A DNA stretch of 64,000 nt from CANIGN01 sp041391385 (GCA_041391385.1 JAWKOD010000006.1:248001-312000); one strand, 5' to 3'; counted from the stretch's first letter, positions 47,721-57,504 are shown. Program-made: numbers and translations. Notes: generated by a model not told the origin, from the sequence alone.

Positions 47721-47870
47721 ATATTTAGTGTATCGGCATCTTTTGGCAATATTGATGAATTTACGGTTAAGAAGGCCAAGAAAGCCTCCTTTTAGAGCCT
47801 TTAATGGCCCATATTGGCTTTTTGTGGCTTGCGAGGAGGCTGTGACTCGGATAAAAGTAAGCTTAGTTGG

Positions 47871-47927
47871 AAAGCCCACGCTCTCTATTCCTAGCAATAG
47901 GTTTGGGGGGTTAGTGGGCTTTTAGTT
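47871..47927 (+). terminator. Terminator-like hairpin in the rimP-nusA-infB leader
   Basis: A perfect 9-bp stem AAAGCCCAC (47871-47879) with GTGGGCTTT (47914-47922), enclosing a second CTATT/AATAG stem, followed by tagttttattt. It ends about 15 bases before the rimP start and points into the operon, so it may attenuate rimP-nusA-infB transcription rather than end another gene. Confidence 0.55.
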
Positions 47928-47942
47928 TTATTTAGAGAATTG

Positions 47943-48479
47943 ATGATTTACAAGAGCCCTAAAGAATTAGAATTAATCGAAAAACTAGGCTCTGTCGTAT
48001 CTTCTTTGAACTATGAGCTTCGAGATATAGATATTCGACAGGGCAAGCCAGCGCTTGTCCGTATTACGATCGATATTCAGGATCGTAGTCGTGGGGTGAC
48101 TCTCGATGATTGTTATGAGGTTCATCAGGCGATTGATCCACTCTTTGATGTTTGGGATCCCTTACAAATGGCTTATACCCTGGAAGTAAGTAGTCCAGGT
48201 GAGAAGGCACCACTTCGTTCAAGAGAACATTTTGACGAAGCTGTTGGAAGCGAAATTGAGTTTCGTACTCGAGAGGCCGTTAAAATGCCTGAAAATCCTA
48301 CCGCTGCTCCACGTAAAAACTGGAAGGGTAAATTGCTAGCCGTTGTAGGGACGGAGACGGATCTAAAAGTGAAGTTAGAAGACAGCATGGGAACCCATGA
48401 AGTTGAGGCGAGTCTGATTGAGGGAGCTCGTTGGATTAGAGATTGGTCTGCAAAAGACAAAAAGGAGAATAAGTTATGA
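47943..48479 (+). CDS. rimP: Ribosome maturation factor RimP
   Basis: 178 aa from the ATG at 47943; a TTG at 47940 is in frame but unnecessary. RimP assists 30S assembly. Typical segments are 'LIEKLGSVVSSLNYELRDID', 'VRITIDIQ', 'GVTLDDCYEVHQAIDPLFD' and 'YTLEVSSPGEKAPL'. An insert (KMPENPTAAPRKNW) lengthens the SH3-like C-domain slightly. Its stop overlaps the nusA start (48476-48479). Confidence 0.92.
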   Translation: MIYKSPKELELIEKLGSVVSSLNYELRDIDIRQGKPALVRITIDIQDRSRGVTLDDCYEVHQAIDPLFDVWDPLQMAYTLEVSSPGEKAPLRSREHFDEAVGSEIEFRTREAVKMPENPTAAPRKNWKGKLLAVVGTETDLKVKLEDSMGTHEVEASLIEGARWIRDWSAKDKKENKL

Positions 48480-49891
48480 ATCTGGGTGATCTTGAGAAAG
48501 TTCTCGATCAAGTCGGCAAAGATAAGGGGATTGATAAAGCCCTTCTTATCGGAGCAGTAGAAGAAGCATTACTCACTGTAGCTCGTAGGCAATATGGAGC
48601 TAAAAAAGAGATTGAGGCAAAATACAATCCTGATCTCGGAGAAGTAGAGCTTTATGAGTTTAAAACAGTCGTTGAAACGATCAACGATAAAGACAGAGAA
48701 ATTTCTTTTGCAGAAGCTAAGGGCTTTGATTCAGAAGTTGTTTTAGGAGATAGCATCGGGATTAAAATGGATGCTGGGTATCTTTCTCGAATAGCAGCTC
48801 AAACTGCCAAGCAAGTACTTTTGCAGAAGGTTCGCGATGCTGAGCGAGAACTTATCTTTAACGAATTCCAACACCGAAAAGGTGAGGTGATTACAGGCCT
48901 TATTCGTCGTGTAGACAAAGGTGCTGTGATTGTAGATTTGGGACGCACAGAAGGTTATATGCCTCTTAAGGAACAAATTCCTGAAGAGCCGTACAACTCA
49001 GGTGAGCGTATTCAAGCTTATCTTATGGATGTGCAGTTAACGCCTAAGGGTCCGCGTATTATTCTTTCGAGAGCCTGCCCTGAGTATTTAATTTCTCTTT
49101 TTGAGAACGAAGTTCCCGAAATTAGAGAAGGTTTAGTCGAAATCGTAGGCGCTTCTAGAGAACCTGGTATCAGAGCTAAGGTGGCTGTAAAATCTAAAGA
49201 CCCTCAAGTTGACCCTGTAGGGGCTTGTGTCGGTGTAAGAGGAAGTCGCGTTCAAAACATTATTCAAGAACTCAAAGGTGAGCGTATCGATATTGTTCCT
49301 TGGGATGAAGAGATTACACGTTTTGTTTGTAACGCACTCTCTCCAGCTGAAATTCAAAAAGTTGTTATCGATGATCAAGAAAAAGCAATCCAAGTGGTTG
49401 TTGCAGATGAGAATTTGAGTATCGCTATCGGAAAAAGAGGCCAAAACGTACGTTTGGCGAGTCAGTTGACAAAATGGAGACTGGATATCGTTTCAGAAAG
49501 TGAAATGTCTAAGCGTTTAGCGGAAGCGAAGTATCAGTTAGGATTAGTTCCAGGTATTACTGAGACTATGGCGATGGCCCTTTATCAAAATGGTGTCGAA
49601 CGAGTTTCTGATGTGGCTGAGATCACAGCAGAGGATTTGGCAACTGTTCCCGGTTTTGATGAAGCGCGAGCGATTGAGATTATTAAAAATGCAAAAGAAG
49701 TCATTGCAAGTGGCAAAGCAAGTGCTCCGATGCCGGAGGAATTGCTTGATTACGCGACTCGTAAGAAATTAAATAAAGGCAAAGGCGATGATGCTAAAAC
49801 AGAAGGTGGAGATGGCGTGAGTGCTATTGAAGCTAAGTTACGTGCTGAATTGGCTGCTGCTGAAGAAAAAAATAAAGGCGATAACAACTAA
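48476..49891 (+). CDS. nusA: Transcription elongation/termination factor NusA
   Basis: 471 aa. Domain order: the N-terminal RNA polymerase-binding domain (IDKALLIGAVEEALLTVARR), an S1 domain (RKGEVITGLIRRVDKGAVIV), two KH domains ('GACVGVRGSRVQNIIQEL' and 'LSIAIGKRGQNVRLASQL'), and one C-terminal helix-hairpin-helix repeat (VPGITETMAMALYQNGV). A charged Lys/Gly/Ala tail ends the protein. It modulates pausing, termination and antitermination. Translationally coupled to rimP; infB follows after 17 bp. Confidence 0.96.
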   Translation: MNLGDLEKVLDQVGKDKGIDKALLIGAVEEALLTVARRQYGAKKEIEAKYNPDLGEVELYEFKTVVETINDKDREISFAEAKGFDSEVVLGDSIGIKMDAGYLSRIAAQTAKQVLLQKVRDAERELIFNEFQHRKGEVITGLIRRVDKGAVIVDLGRTEGYMPLKEQIPEEPYNSGERIQAYLMDVQLTPKGPRIILSRACPEYLISLFENEVPEIREGLVEIVGASREPGIRAKVAVKSKDPQVDPVGACVGVRGSRVQNIIQELKGERIDIVPWDEEITRFVCNALSPAEIQKVVIDDQEKAIQVVVADENLSIAIGKRGQNVRLASQLTKWRLDIVSESEMSKRLAEAKYQLGLVPGITETMAMALYQNGVERVSDVAEITAEDLATVPGFDEARAIEIIKNAKEVIASGKASAPMPEELLDYATRKKLNKGKGDDAKTEGGDGVSAIEAKLRAELAAAEEKNKGDNN

Positions 49892-49908
49892 GGTTGTTAA
49901 GGAGAAAT

Positions 49909-52744
49909 ATGAAGGTATTTGAACTCGCAAAGGAGCTCGATACAAAAGCTCTCGATCTTATAGAGAAAATTAAACCTTCAACTTGACCCTAAAGAACCAC
50001 ATGTCGGAACTTTCGGACGATCAAGTTGTTAAGATTCGAGAGTTTTACTCAACAAGAAGCGCCGGCTGCAAAGACTAAAAAAGACAGGCGTTGTTCGCAA
50101 AAAGAAATCTGCTGGAGAAGGCGCTAAAAAAGCGAAAGGCAGTTGTCATCAAACGTAAGAAAGATTCGGATGAGAATGCGGAAGAATCAAAAGATGAATC
50201 TGAGCTTTCGATGAGCGATTCTGAAGACACTCCTTTAAGTGAAGTTGCTGAATCAACTACAAACTCGCCGACTGAAGAAGTAGCTACTCCGATTGAGGCA
50301 AGTAGTGAAGCTTCAGAAAGTCCTGTAGATACAGAAGATTCTTCTGTATCGGTAGCAGGCGAAACAGAGGAAGTGCTTGCTGAGACTCCTAAGGAAACTG
50401 AAGTCGCTAAGGCAAAAGAAGTTCCACCTGTAGCAGCTGCGGCTAAACCTCGTAGGTTTAGCTTTATTAAAGTAGCAGAAAGCACAACAGAAGAGCTTGC
50501 TATTCGCCGACCAGTCATTGAAGACGCTGTTTCTGGAAGAAGTTAAAAAAGAATATGAAGATGTAAATGCTCGTCGTCGTGAAGATGACGATCAGTGTTT
50601 CTGTTGAGAGAAGTGCGGCAGATATCCTGCGTGAGCTTGAAAAAGATGAAGCACAAGGACGCAGAAAAGGAGCCTTTACTGTTAAAGACACAGCTAAAAG
50701 TCCGGATTTTCGTTCTACAGATTATTTGCGTAGAGAACGAGTTTATCAAATTCGAAAGAAGAGACTCGCTTTTGGAAGACCTGTAAGTAAGATTTCAACA
50801 GTTGCTCCAAATGCTAGAAAACGCTTTGTTGAATTCGATCAAGAAATGTCTGTTGAGGAGTTAGCACAAGCGCTCTCATTAAAAGTTCGCCAAGTTGCAA
50901 TGAAGCTCGATTCTTTAGGGGTTGAGCGCCCAGACGAGGCGGAAACTTTTGCTGAATGGATTTTAGATTTACCGGCTGTAGAGCTCATCGCTGCAGAGTT
51001 TGATTATGCTGTAAAAGATAGAAGTCTTTCTGAAGAATCTCTTGTTGAATTCAAAGATGAGTTTGAAGTTTTTTCAAGGCCTCCTGTTGTTACAATTATG
51101 GGCCATGTCGACCATGGAAAAACCTCCTTACTCGACTTTATCCGTAAAGCGCGAGTTGTAGATCGTGAAGCGGGTGGAATTACCCAGCATATTGGTGCCT
51201 ATACAGTGAAAGTTGCAGAAGCAATTCGTAACATTGATGCTGCTTTTGGCGCGAATGCTCAAGCTGCAACTTCAGGAGAAGGAAAAGCTGCTCAAGAAAA
51301 AGGAAAGGCTGGAAAAGCGTCTAAGTCTAAAGCAGCTGCTACTACACAAGAACAGGCAAGTGCCATTATTCCCGAAATTACTTTTTTAGATACTCCTGGT
51401 CACGCTGCATTTAGTTCTATGAGAGCTCGCGGAGCTCAAGTGACAGATATTGTTGTCTTGGTTGTTGCTGCGACTGAAGGACTTATGCCGCAAACTAAAG
51501 AAGCGATTGATCATGCAAAAGCAGCTGGGGTTCCTTTGATTGTAGCTGTTAACAAAATGGACTTACCCGATGCAAATCCAGATGAAGTATTAAGACAGCT
51601 TTCAGAGCTTGAAATTCTTACAGAAGATTGGGGCGGAGAAGTCCTTTCTGCTAAAATAAGTGCAAAAACTGGTCTGGGAGTTTCTGACCTCCTCGAAAAA
51701 ATTCAGCTTCAAGCTGAGCTCTTAGAGCTCACAGCACGTAAAGAGGGTCCTGCGACCGGTATTATAATTGAAGCACATTTAGATAAAGGTCGTGGCTCTG
51801 TTGCAACGACTCTCGTAAAAGAGGGAACTCTGAAAGTGGGCGATTATGTTGCTGTTGGACTTCAGTCTTCTAAGATTCGCGCTTTGATCAATGATCAAGG
51901 TAAGAATGTTAAAGAAGCGGGTCCATCTTCTCCCGTATTGATTTTAGGTCTTACGGAAGTTCCTGAAGCAGGTGATCCTCTCAATGTTGTTGAGAGCGAA
52001 AAGAAAGCCAAAGAGTTGGTAACTTTTAGAAAAGAACAAGCAGCAGAGGCTTCTAGTGGTCGAAAAATGACGATGGAAGAAATGATGCGCTTGATGAGTC
52101 AAGGGGAGCTTAAAGAGTTGCCCATCGTCTTAAAGGGTGACGTAAAAGGATCTGTCGAAGCCATTGTGGGTTCTCTTGCTAAGCTTCCTACAGACAAGGT
52201 GAAAGTTAAAGTTCTTACGACTGCTGTTGGCGGTATTAACGAAAGCGATGTTGCGTTGGCTTCTGCCTCTAAAGCAATCGTTATTGGCTTTAATGTAAAA
52301 GCTGATGCAAAAGCTTCTAATGAAGCTGAGCGCTTAGGTGTAGAAATTAAAACTTACACCATTATTTATCAGCTTTTAGATGACATTGTTAAAGTTATGG
52401 AAGGCATGCTGGCTCCAACTATCAAAGAAGAAATTTTGGGTCAGGCAGAAGTACGCAACGTATTTAATCTTTCCAAATCTGGAATAGTTGCTGGGTCTTT
52501 TGTTACGAGCGGAAAAATCGTACGCGGGTCTAAAATTAGAGTTATTCGGCAGGGTCGAGTTGTATTCACAGGTGATATGAGTGGACTCCGTCGCTTTAAA
52601 GATGACGCGAAGGAAGTTGCACAAGGTTACGAGTGTGGAATCAGCGTTGCTAACTTTAACGATATTAAAGAAGGCGACATTTTAGAAGCTTACAAAGAAA
52701 CTGAAGTGGCTACGAAGTTAGAGGGAGCTCCCGCTTCACATTAA
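49909..52744 (+). CDS. infB: Translation initiation factor IF-2 (about six frameshifts in the N-terminal third)
   Basis: The ATG at 49909 with GGAG gives MKVFELAKELDTKALDLIEKI, a typical IF2 N-domain. It continues across frames as LKNHMSELSDDQVVKI. Breaks lie near 49975, 50062, 50085, 50142, 50535 and 50585. From about 50600 the frame is clean to 52744. The GTPase domain has G1 'TIMGHVDHGKTSLLDF', 'GGITQHIGAYTV', G3 'DTPGHAAFSSMRARGAQ', and G4 'NKMD'. Between switch I and G3 there is an extra Ala/Lys/Gly/Ser-rich block of about 50 residues (about 51213-51370) not present in typical IF2. The C-terminal fMet-tRNA-binding domain is complete. Acidic and Glu/Ser/Thr-rich repeats fill the N-terminal linker. 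Confidence 0.94.
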
Positions 52745-52759
52745 GCGAGAGAACTTTCT

Positions 52760-53608
52760 ATGGGACTAGGTCTTTTTTGGAAAGAGCGTGGTCCCTCTAG
52801 TAGTCAGTATCTAGGAACTCTTAAAAGAAAACTTGCCGAGCAAAATTTTAAAATTAGCGGTCCTTCCAGGAAGGGCATTGGCCATGGTGGGACTCTTGAT
52901 CCTTTTGCAGAAGGCTGGCTTTTAGTTGGCTGGGATGAGGGGACGAAACTTCTGGGAGCCCTCAAGGGCTTAAGTAAGACTTATGTTGCAGAGATTTATT
53001 TAGGAGCTTCAACGGATACTCTTGATGACACTGTTACAGCTGAGAAATGGAATCAAAAACTCGATCTAAATGAAGAAAAACTTAAGCTTTTTTTAAAAGA
53101 AAAGATTGGGGTCACGCTACAAAAACCCCCTTTGTACAGTGCAAAAAAAGTCGAAGGTAAAAGCTCTTACGAGGCGATTAGGCGAGGGGTTGAGCTCGAC
53201 CTTAAACCTGTTTCCATTGAAGTCTTTGAGGCCGAACATCTTGGGCTCATTCAAGAGACGGATGAGGTATGGCGTTGGACGGTAAAACTTCGAGTCAGTG
53301 CTGGAACTTATATTCGTGCTTTTGCACGAGATTGGGCTATGGAACTTTTTGGGAAAACGGCTTTTTTGAGCCGTCTAGCTCGGGTGGGCTATGGGAGTTT
53401 TTGCGAGCTCTCCAATGAGCGCGATAGAATAGTGAGTGATAACAAAGAGTTATCTGCCTTTTTTGATTTCGTTTCTGACGAAAAAATACACCCTCAGGCT
53501 CTAGCAGATCGGGGGCACTTACTCCTCGATGAGCAGAATCAGATACGAGCTGCTTGGCTTGTCGATGCTGAGAGGTGGCGTTATTTTACCTCGAACCCAC
53601 TGAGCTAA
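52760..53608 (+). CDS. truB: tRNA pseudouridine-55 synthase TruB (divergent)
   Basis: 282 aa. The catalytic motif appears as 'GIGHGGTLDPFAEGWLLVG', with the catalytic Asp in TLDP. 'LSKTYVAEIYLGASTDTLD', 'KPPLYSAKKVEGKSSYEAIR' and 'VSAGTYIRAFARDWA' follow in the right order. The usual N-terminal 'KPxGxTS' element is degenerate (WKERGPSSSQYL), so this is a divergent member, but all core residues remain. It follows infB directly by 15 bp, where rbfA is usually found in between; rbfA is absent. The last codons overlap a short tRNA-like antisense match. Confidence 0.88.
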   Translation: MGLGLFWKERGPSSSQYLGTLKRKLAEQNFKISGPSRKGIGHGGTLDPFAEGWLLVGWDEGTKLLGALKGLSKTYVAEIYLGASTDTLDDTVTAEKWNQKLDLNEEKLKLFLKEKIGVTLQKPPLYSAKKVEGKSSYEAIRRGVELDLKPVSIEVFEAEHLGLIQETDEVWRWTVKLRVSAGTYIRAFARDWAMELFGKTAFLSRLARVGYGSFCELSNERDRIVSDNKELSAFFDFVSDEKIHPQALADRGHLLLDEQNQIRAAWLVDAERWRYFTSNPLS

Positions 53609-53614
53609 GCCCCC
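53596..53614 (-). other. tRNA-Ala-like 5' fragment (not a full tRNA)
   Basis: The minus strand reads GGGGGCTTAGCTCAGTGGG, which resembles the acceptor 5' strand and D-arm of tRNA-Ala, followed at once by ttcgag as in a T-arm. The rest does not fold as a tRNA. It overlaps the truB 3' end. It may be a remnant, an integration-site scar or chance. Confidence 0.3.
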
Positions 53615-53722
53615 TTAAGGGCAATAATTATCCTAAGAATGCTTCATGACAGCGCTTGTAAAAGCATTGAGAAAACGGTAACTTGTTGGCAATTAAATAG
53701 GAAAGTCGATAAGGAGACAATA

Positions 53723-53991
53723 GTGTCAATTAGTGTAGAACAAAACAAAGCGTGATCAGTACATTCAAAACTCACGAAAAAGATTCAGGATCCCCTGAAG
53801 TACAAGTCGCCCTCTTAACAACTCGAATTAATAATCTAACAGGTCACTTTAAAAAGCATGTTAAAGATTTCCACTCTCGCAGAGGTCTCTTGATGCTCGT
53901 CGGCCAACGCCGTCGTCTTTTGAGTTACCTTCGTAACACATCTGTTGTTCGATATAATAAAGTTGTTAAAGATCTCGGACTCAGAAAATAA
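53723..53991 (+). CDS. rpsO: 30S ribosomal protein S15 (one frameshift)
   Basis: The GTG at 53723 with AAGGAG at 53711-53716 gives MSISVEQNKA and then a stop. One missing base near 53750 restores VISTFKTHEKDSGSPEVQVA, the S15 N-terminus. The rest, 'ALLTTRINNLTGHFKKH' and 'RRRLLSYLRNTSVVRYNKVV', is canonical (about 89 aa repaired). It binds 16S rRNA early in 30S assembly. It lies between truB and pnp, the standard order. The frameshift lies in an essential gene, so a sequence error is likely. Confidence 0.93.
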
Positions 53992-54008
53992 ATTTTAAAT
54001 AATTAGAT

Positions 54009-54057
54009 TACGACCTTCAAACTTATGGAATGGGGTCGTACTAAGAAATTTCTTAGT
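54009..54057 (+). promoter_or_regulatory. Double hairpin between rpsO and pnp
   Basis: TACGACC (54009-54015) pairs with GGTCGTA (54034-54040), and an 18-base perfect palindrome follows at 54040-54057 (actaagaaatttcttagt). The 125-bp gap has no ORF. In enteric bacteria the equivalent rpsO-pnp leader carries RNase III-cleaved hairpins that let PNPase autoregulate, so a similar role is plausible here. Confidence 0.45.
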
Positions 54058-54116
54058 GCGCGCTTAAACTCTTAATCATTGAAGGAATTCGTAGGACTCT
54101 CCTTGGAGGAATAAAT

Positions 54117-56243
54117 ATGACTCAACTCAATAAACCCGTTGTTGTTAAAACAACGATCGGTGGTCGCGAACTCTCAATTGAAACAGGACGTTTTGCAAAA
54201 CAAGCAGATGGCTCTGTTTACATTCGTTTAGGTGACACCTCAGCACTCGTTACAGTGGTGAGTTCTTATACACCGAAGCCGGAATTAGATTTCTTCCCGC
54301 TTACAATCGAATTTCAAGAAAAGTTTTACGCTGCTGGAAAAATCCCTGGCGGATTTTTTAAACGTGAAGCTCGTCCCAGTGATTGGGCAACTCTGAATGC
54401 ACGTATGGTGGATCGTCCTTTGCGTCCACTCTTTCCCGAAGGCTACAAATTTGAAACTCAAATTGTTGTCACTCTTCTTTCATTTGATAACGAAAATGAA
54501 GTGGAAACTATCGCAGGACTAGGTGCCTCAGCGGCACTCATGGTTTCAGATGTTCCCTTTGAACATCCTATTGCTACTGTTCGTGTTGGTCGCATTGGTG
54601 GCAAGCTTGTGATCAACCCAACGCTCAGTGATCTTGCTAAATCTGATATGAACGTTCTTGTGAGTACCACTGAGTCTGCTCTTTGCATGGTAGAGGGTGG
54701 CGCCCAGTTTGTTGCTGAAGAAGATATGCTTGAAGCATTATATTTTGGCTTTGAGCAAGCTCAGCCGCTTATTCAATTGCAAAAAGAACTTCGTAAGCAG
54801 TGTGGAAAAGAAAGACGTCCGTTTACTTCTCCTGTGCAAGACGAAAAACTTTTTCAAGAAGCAAAAGATGCAATCTGGAGTAAATTCGAAACAGCCTTTT
54901 CTATCAAAGATAAAGCGCAACGCTATGATGCTTTGAGTGCTTTAAAAGAAGAATTCCAAACAAGTTTTGCGGCTAAGAAACCCGAAGACAAGGAAGAAGC
55001 TGCTTGGAAGAAACAACTTTCTGGAGTTTTTGATGAAGTTAAGAAAAAATATGCTCGTAGCTTTACCCTGAAGAGCGGAAAACGTATTGACGGTCGCGGT
55101 TACACAGATATTCGTCCGATTGAAACTCAAGTGGGTTTGCTTCCCCGAGTACATGGTTCAGCTTTATTCACGCGTGGAGAAACACAAGCTCTTGTGACTG
55201 TCACTTTGGGAACAGGCGATGATGAGCAAATGATGGATACAGTCCGCGGTAAGTGGAACAAGCAATTTATGTTGCACTACAACTTCCCTCCGTATTCAGT
55301 TGGTGAGACAGGGCGTTTTGGTGGTAATTCTCGTCGTGAAATTGGTCATGCAACTCTCGCTGAGCGTGCCGTAGAAGCCATTATGCCTTCTCGTGAAGCT
55401 TTCCCTTATACTGTGCGATTGGTCTCTGAGACTCTTGAGAGTAACGGATCAAGTTCAATGGCAGCTGTTTGTGGCTCAAGCTTAGCGCTTATGGATGCAG
55501 GAGCTCCCATTAAAGAAGCTGTTGCAGGTATTGCGATGGGCTTGATGCATGAAGATGGTCAATTTGTGGTTCTTTCAGATATTTTAGGTGATGAAGATCA
55601 CTTGGGTGAGATGGACTTTAAAGTATGTGGGACCGCTAAAGGTGTTACTTCTATTCAGATGGACATCAAAATGAAGGGCGTAACCAAAGAGATTATGAAG
55701 CAAGCGATGCTTCAAGCGCGTGAAGGTCGTCTTCATATCTTAGGTGAAATGGCTAAAACGATTACTGCTCCTCGTTCAGATATTTCTGAATACGCACCTA
55801 AGTTTACAACTATCAAAATATCGACTGAAAAAATTGAGACCTTATTGGCCCCGGTGGAAAAAACATCAAGGGCATTATCGCTATGACAGGTGTTAAAGTT
55901 GAAGTAACAGATGATGGAACCGTTAACTTAGCGGGAAGTGATCCTGATGCTGTAGCGAAAGCGCTTGAAATGGTGAAAGCATTAACGGCTGAACCTGAAA
56001 TTGGAAAAAATTTACATGGGTATTGTAGAGAAGATTGCCGATTACGGCGCTTTTGTAGAAATTATGCCCGGAACAACAGGTCTTTGTCATATTTCTGAAC
56101 TCGACAAAGAGCGCGTACAATATACAGCGGATATTTGCCAAGAAGGTGATCAGATTCCTGTGAAGGTATTGGAAATTGATCGCAGTGGTAAAATTCGTTT
56201 AAGTCGTAAGGCAGCTCTTTTAGAAACTACGGCGCAGGGTTAA
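54117..56243 (+). CDS. pnp: Polynucleotide phosphorylase (two frameshifts)
   Basis: 3'-5' phosphorolytic exoribonuclease. RBS GGAGGA precedes the ATG at 54117. The two RNase PH-like domains are present, with 'FFPLTIEFQEKFYAAGKIPG' and 'YNFPPYSVGETGRFGGNSRR'. The KH domain (GGKNIKGIIAMTGVKVEV) is interrupted near 55848 by one missing G. The S1 domain (MGIVEKIADYGAFVEIMPG) follows a one-base excess in the A run at 56005-56010. Repaired, the protein is about 708 aa, normal. It is the partner of RNase Y in mRNA decay. dut starts two bases after its stop. Confidence 0.95.
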
Positions 56244-56245
56244 GG

Positions 56246-56698
56246 ATGAGTGATATCACCTTAAAATGGAAGAAAGTTAATCCTAAGGCTTCTCTTCCGA
56301 AAGTTCAGAGTGCTGGAGCAGCGTGCTTCGATTTGAATGCTTGTCTTGTGGAGCCAGTACTCTTAAAAAAGGGCAAGGTGATTGCGCTTCCCACAGGGCT
56401 CTCTGTTGAAATTCCTGAAGGCTATGAGATGCAGGTGCGAGCTCGGAGTGGCTTAGCGTTTAAGCACGGCTTAACGCTTGTAAATGGAATCGGTACGATT
56501 GATTCGGACTATAGGGGAGAGCTCAAAGTCCTTGTGACTTTGCTTCAAGACGATGAGCTACTCATAAAAGACGGTGATCGTATTGCCCAAGCGCTTATTT
56601 CTCCAGTCTTAAGAGTTACGCACGAAGAAGTTGAAGAATTGTCTTCTACGGATCGTGGAGCAGGCGGTTTTGGCTCTACAGGCGTTTCGACTGTTTAG
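56246..56698 (+). CDS. dut: Deoxyuridine 5'-triphosphate nucleotidohydrolase
   Basis: 150 aa trimeric dUTPase converting dUTP to dUMP and PPi. All five motifs are visible: 'SAGAACFDLNA', 'RARSGLAFKHGLTL', 'GTIDSDYRGELKV', 'GDRIAQALI', and the C-terminal 'RGAGGFGSTG' that closes over the active site. Full length. It is likely co-transcribed with pnp. Confidence 0.96.
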   Translation: MSDITLKWKKVNPKASLPKVQSAGAACFDLNACLVEPVLLKKGKVIALPTGLSVEIPEGYEMQVRARSGLAFKHGLTLVNGIGTIDSDYRGELKVLVTLLQDDELLIKDGDRIAQALISPVLRVTHEEVEELSSTDRGAGGFGSTGVSTV

Positions 56699-56805
56699 TG
56701 TTATTTTTGTTTGCACTGCGTAATTAGCTCTAAGGACAATTAGTTTCTGGGGGATTCTAGCTTCTCTGGCTATCGATTGCTTCACTTCACTGTTACAAAT
56801 AAAGA

Positions 56806-57504
56806 GTGGATAAAAAATTCATTGTAGTTAAGGGTGTGAGCCGAGGTCTTGGACTGGGGCTAATGGAAAAGCTCTCTGCACAGTCGAATGCACAGGTTAT
56901 AGGAAGCATCAGAAACCTTAAAAAAGCTCCTAATTTAGATGCCCCGAATATTCAGTTTTTAGAATGCGAAATTTCTTCTGAGAAATCAAGAAATGCCTTT
57001 ATGAAAGAAGTCCTTAAGATCTTTCCTCGCGTCGACGTTCTTGTGAACAATGCAGGAGTCTTTTTAGATGATCAAGACAAGGCAGATGAAACAGCTTTAA
57101 ACGGAAAATTGCAAACCATACGCGATAGCTTTGAAATTAATACGCTCGCGCCTTTTCATTTTATTCAAAGTCTTTTGCCGGGAATGATAGAGCGAAACTT
57201 TGGTCGTATTGTGAATGTCTCAAGCGGAATGGGGCAACTGAGCGAAATGGGAGCGGGCTACCCAAGCTACCGAATTTCTAAAACAGCATTGAATTGCGTG
57301 ACAAAGTTTTTTGCATCGGAAGTAAAAGGGAAAAATATTTTGGTGAACTCAATCTGTCCAGGCTGGGTAAGAACAGATATGGGAGGCGTAAATGCTGAGA
57401 GGTCTATCGAGCAGGGCATTGCGGGTATTTATTGGGCTATGAATCTTAAAGAAGGGGATGTTAGTGGCACCTTTCATAGGGATGGACGGAGTTTAAGTTG
57501 GTGA
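56806..57504 (+). CDS. Short-chain dehydrogenase/reductase
   Basis: 232 aa from the GTG at 56806; the upstream region has no strong RBS, so the start is uncertain. The cofactor motif is 'GVSRGLGLGLMEKL' (a GxxxGxG variant). 'VDVLVNNAGVF' is the NNAG motif. The catalytic residues are in 'VNVSSGMGQLSEMG' (Ser) and 'YPSYRISKTALN' (Tyr-x3-Lys). The fold and NAD(P) dependence are clear; the substrate is unknown. The stop overlaps the next gene's GTG start. Confidence 0.85.
   Translation: MDKKFIVVKGVSRGLGLGLMEKLSAQSNAQVIGSIRNLKKAPNLDAPNIQFLECEISSEKSRNAFMKEVLKIFPRVDVLVNNAGVFLDDQDKADETALNGKLQTIRDSFEINTLAPFHFIQSLLPGMIERNFGRIVNVSSGMGQLSEMGAGYPSYRISKTALNCVTKFFASEVKGKNILVNSICPGWVRTDMGGVNAERSIEQGIAGIYWAMNLKEGDVSGTFHRDGRSLSW

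Noticed and set aside
47721..47897. N-terminal extension of the upstream lipoprotein to 47897
   Set aside because: The extension would hide the lipoprotein signal peptide 59 residues inside and overlaps the rimP leader hairpin.
53560..53640. A complete tRNA-Ala on the minus strand
   Set aside because: Only the first 19 bases match; there is no anticodon arm, no proper T-arm pairing and no acceptor 3' strand.
5799..56243. Programmed ribosomal frameshifting as a general explanation of the broken genes
   Set aside because: The sites share no slippery heptamer or downstream pseudoknot, fall in ribosomal proteins and core enzymes that never use it, need both gains and losses of a base, and cluster. 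Assembly indels are simpler.
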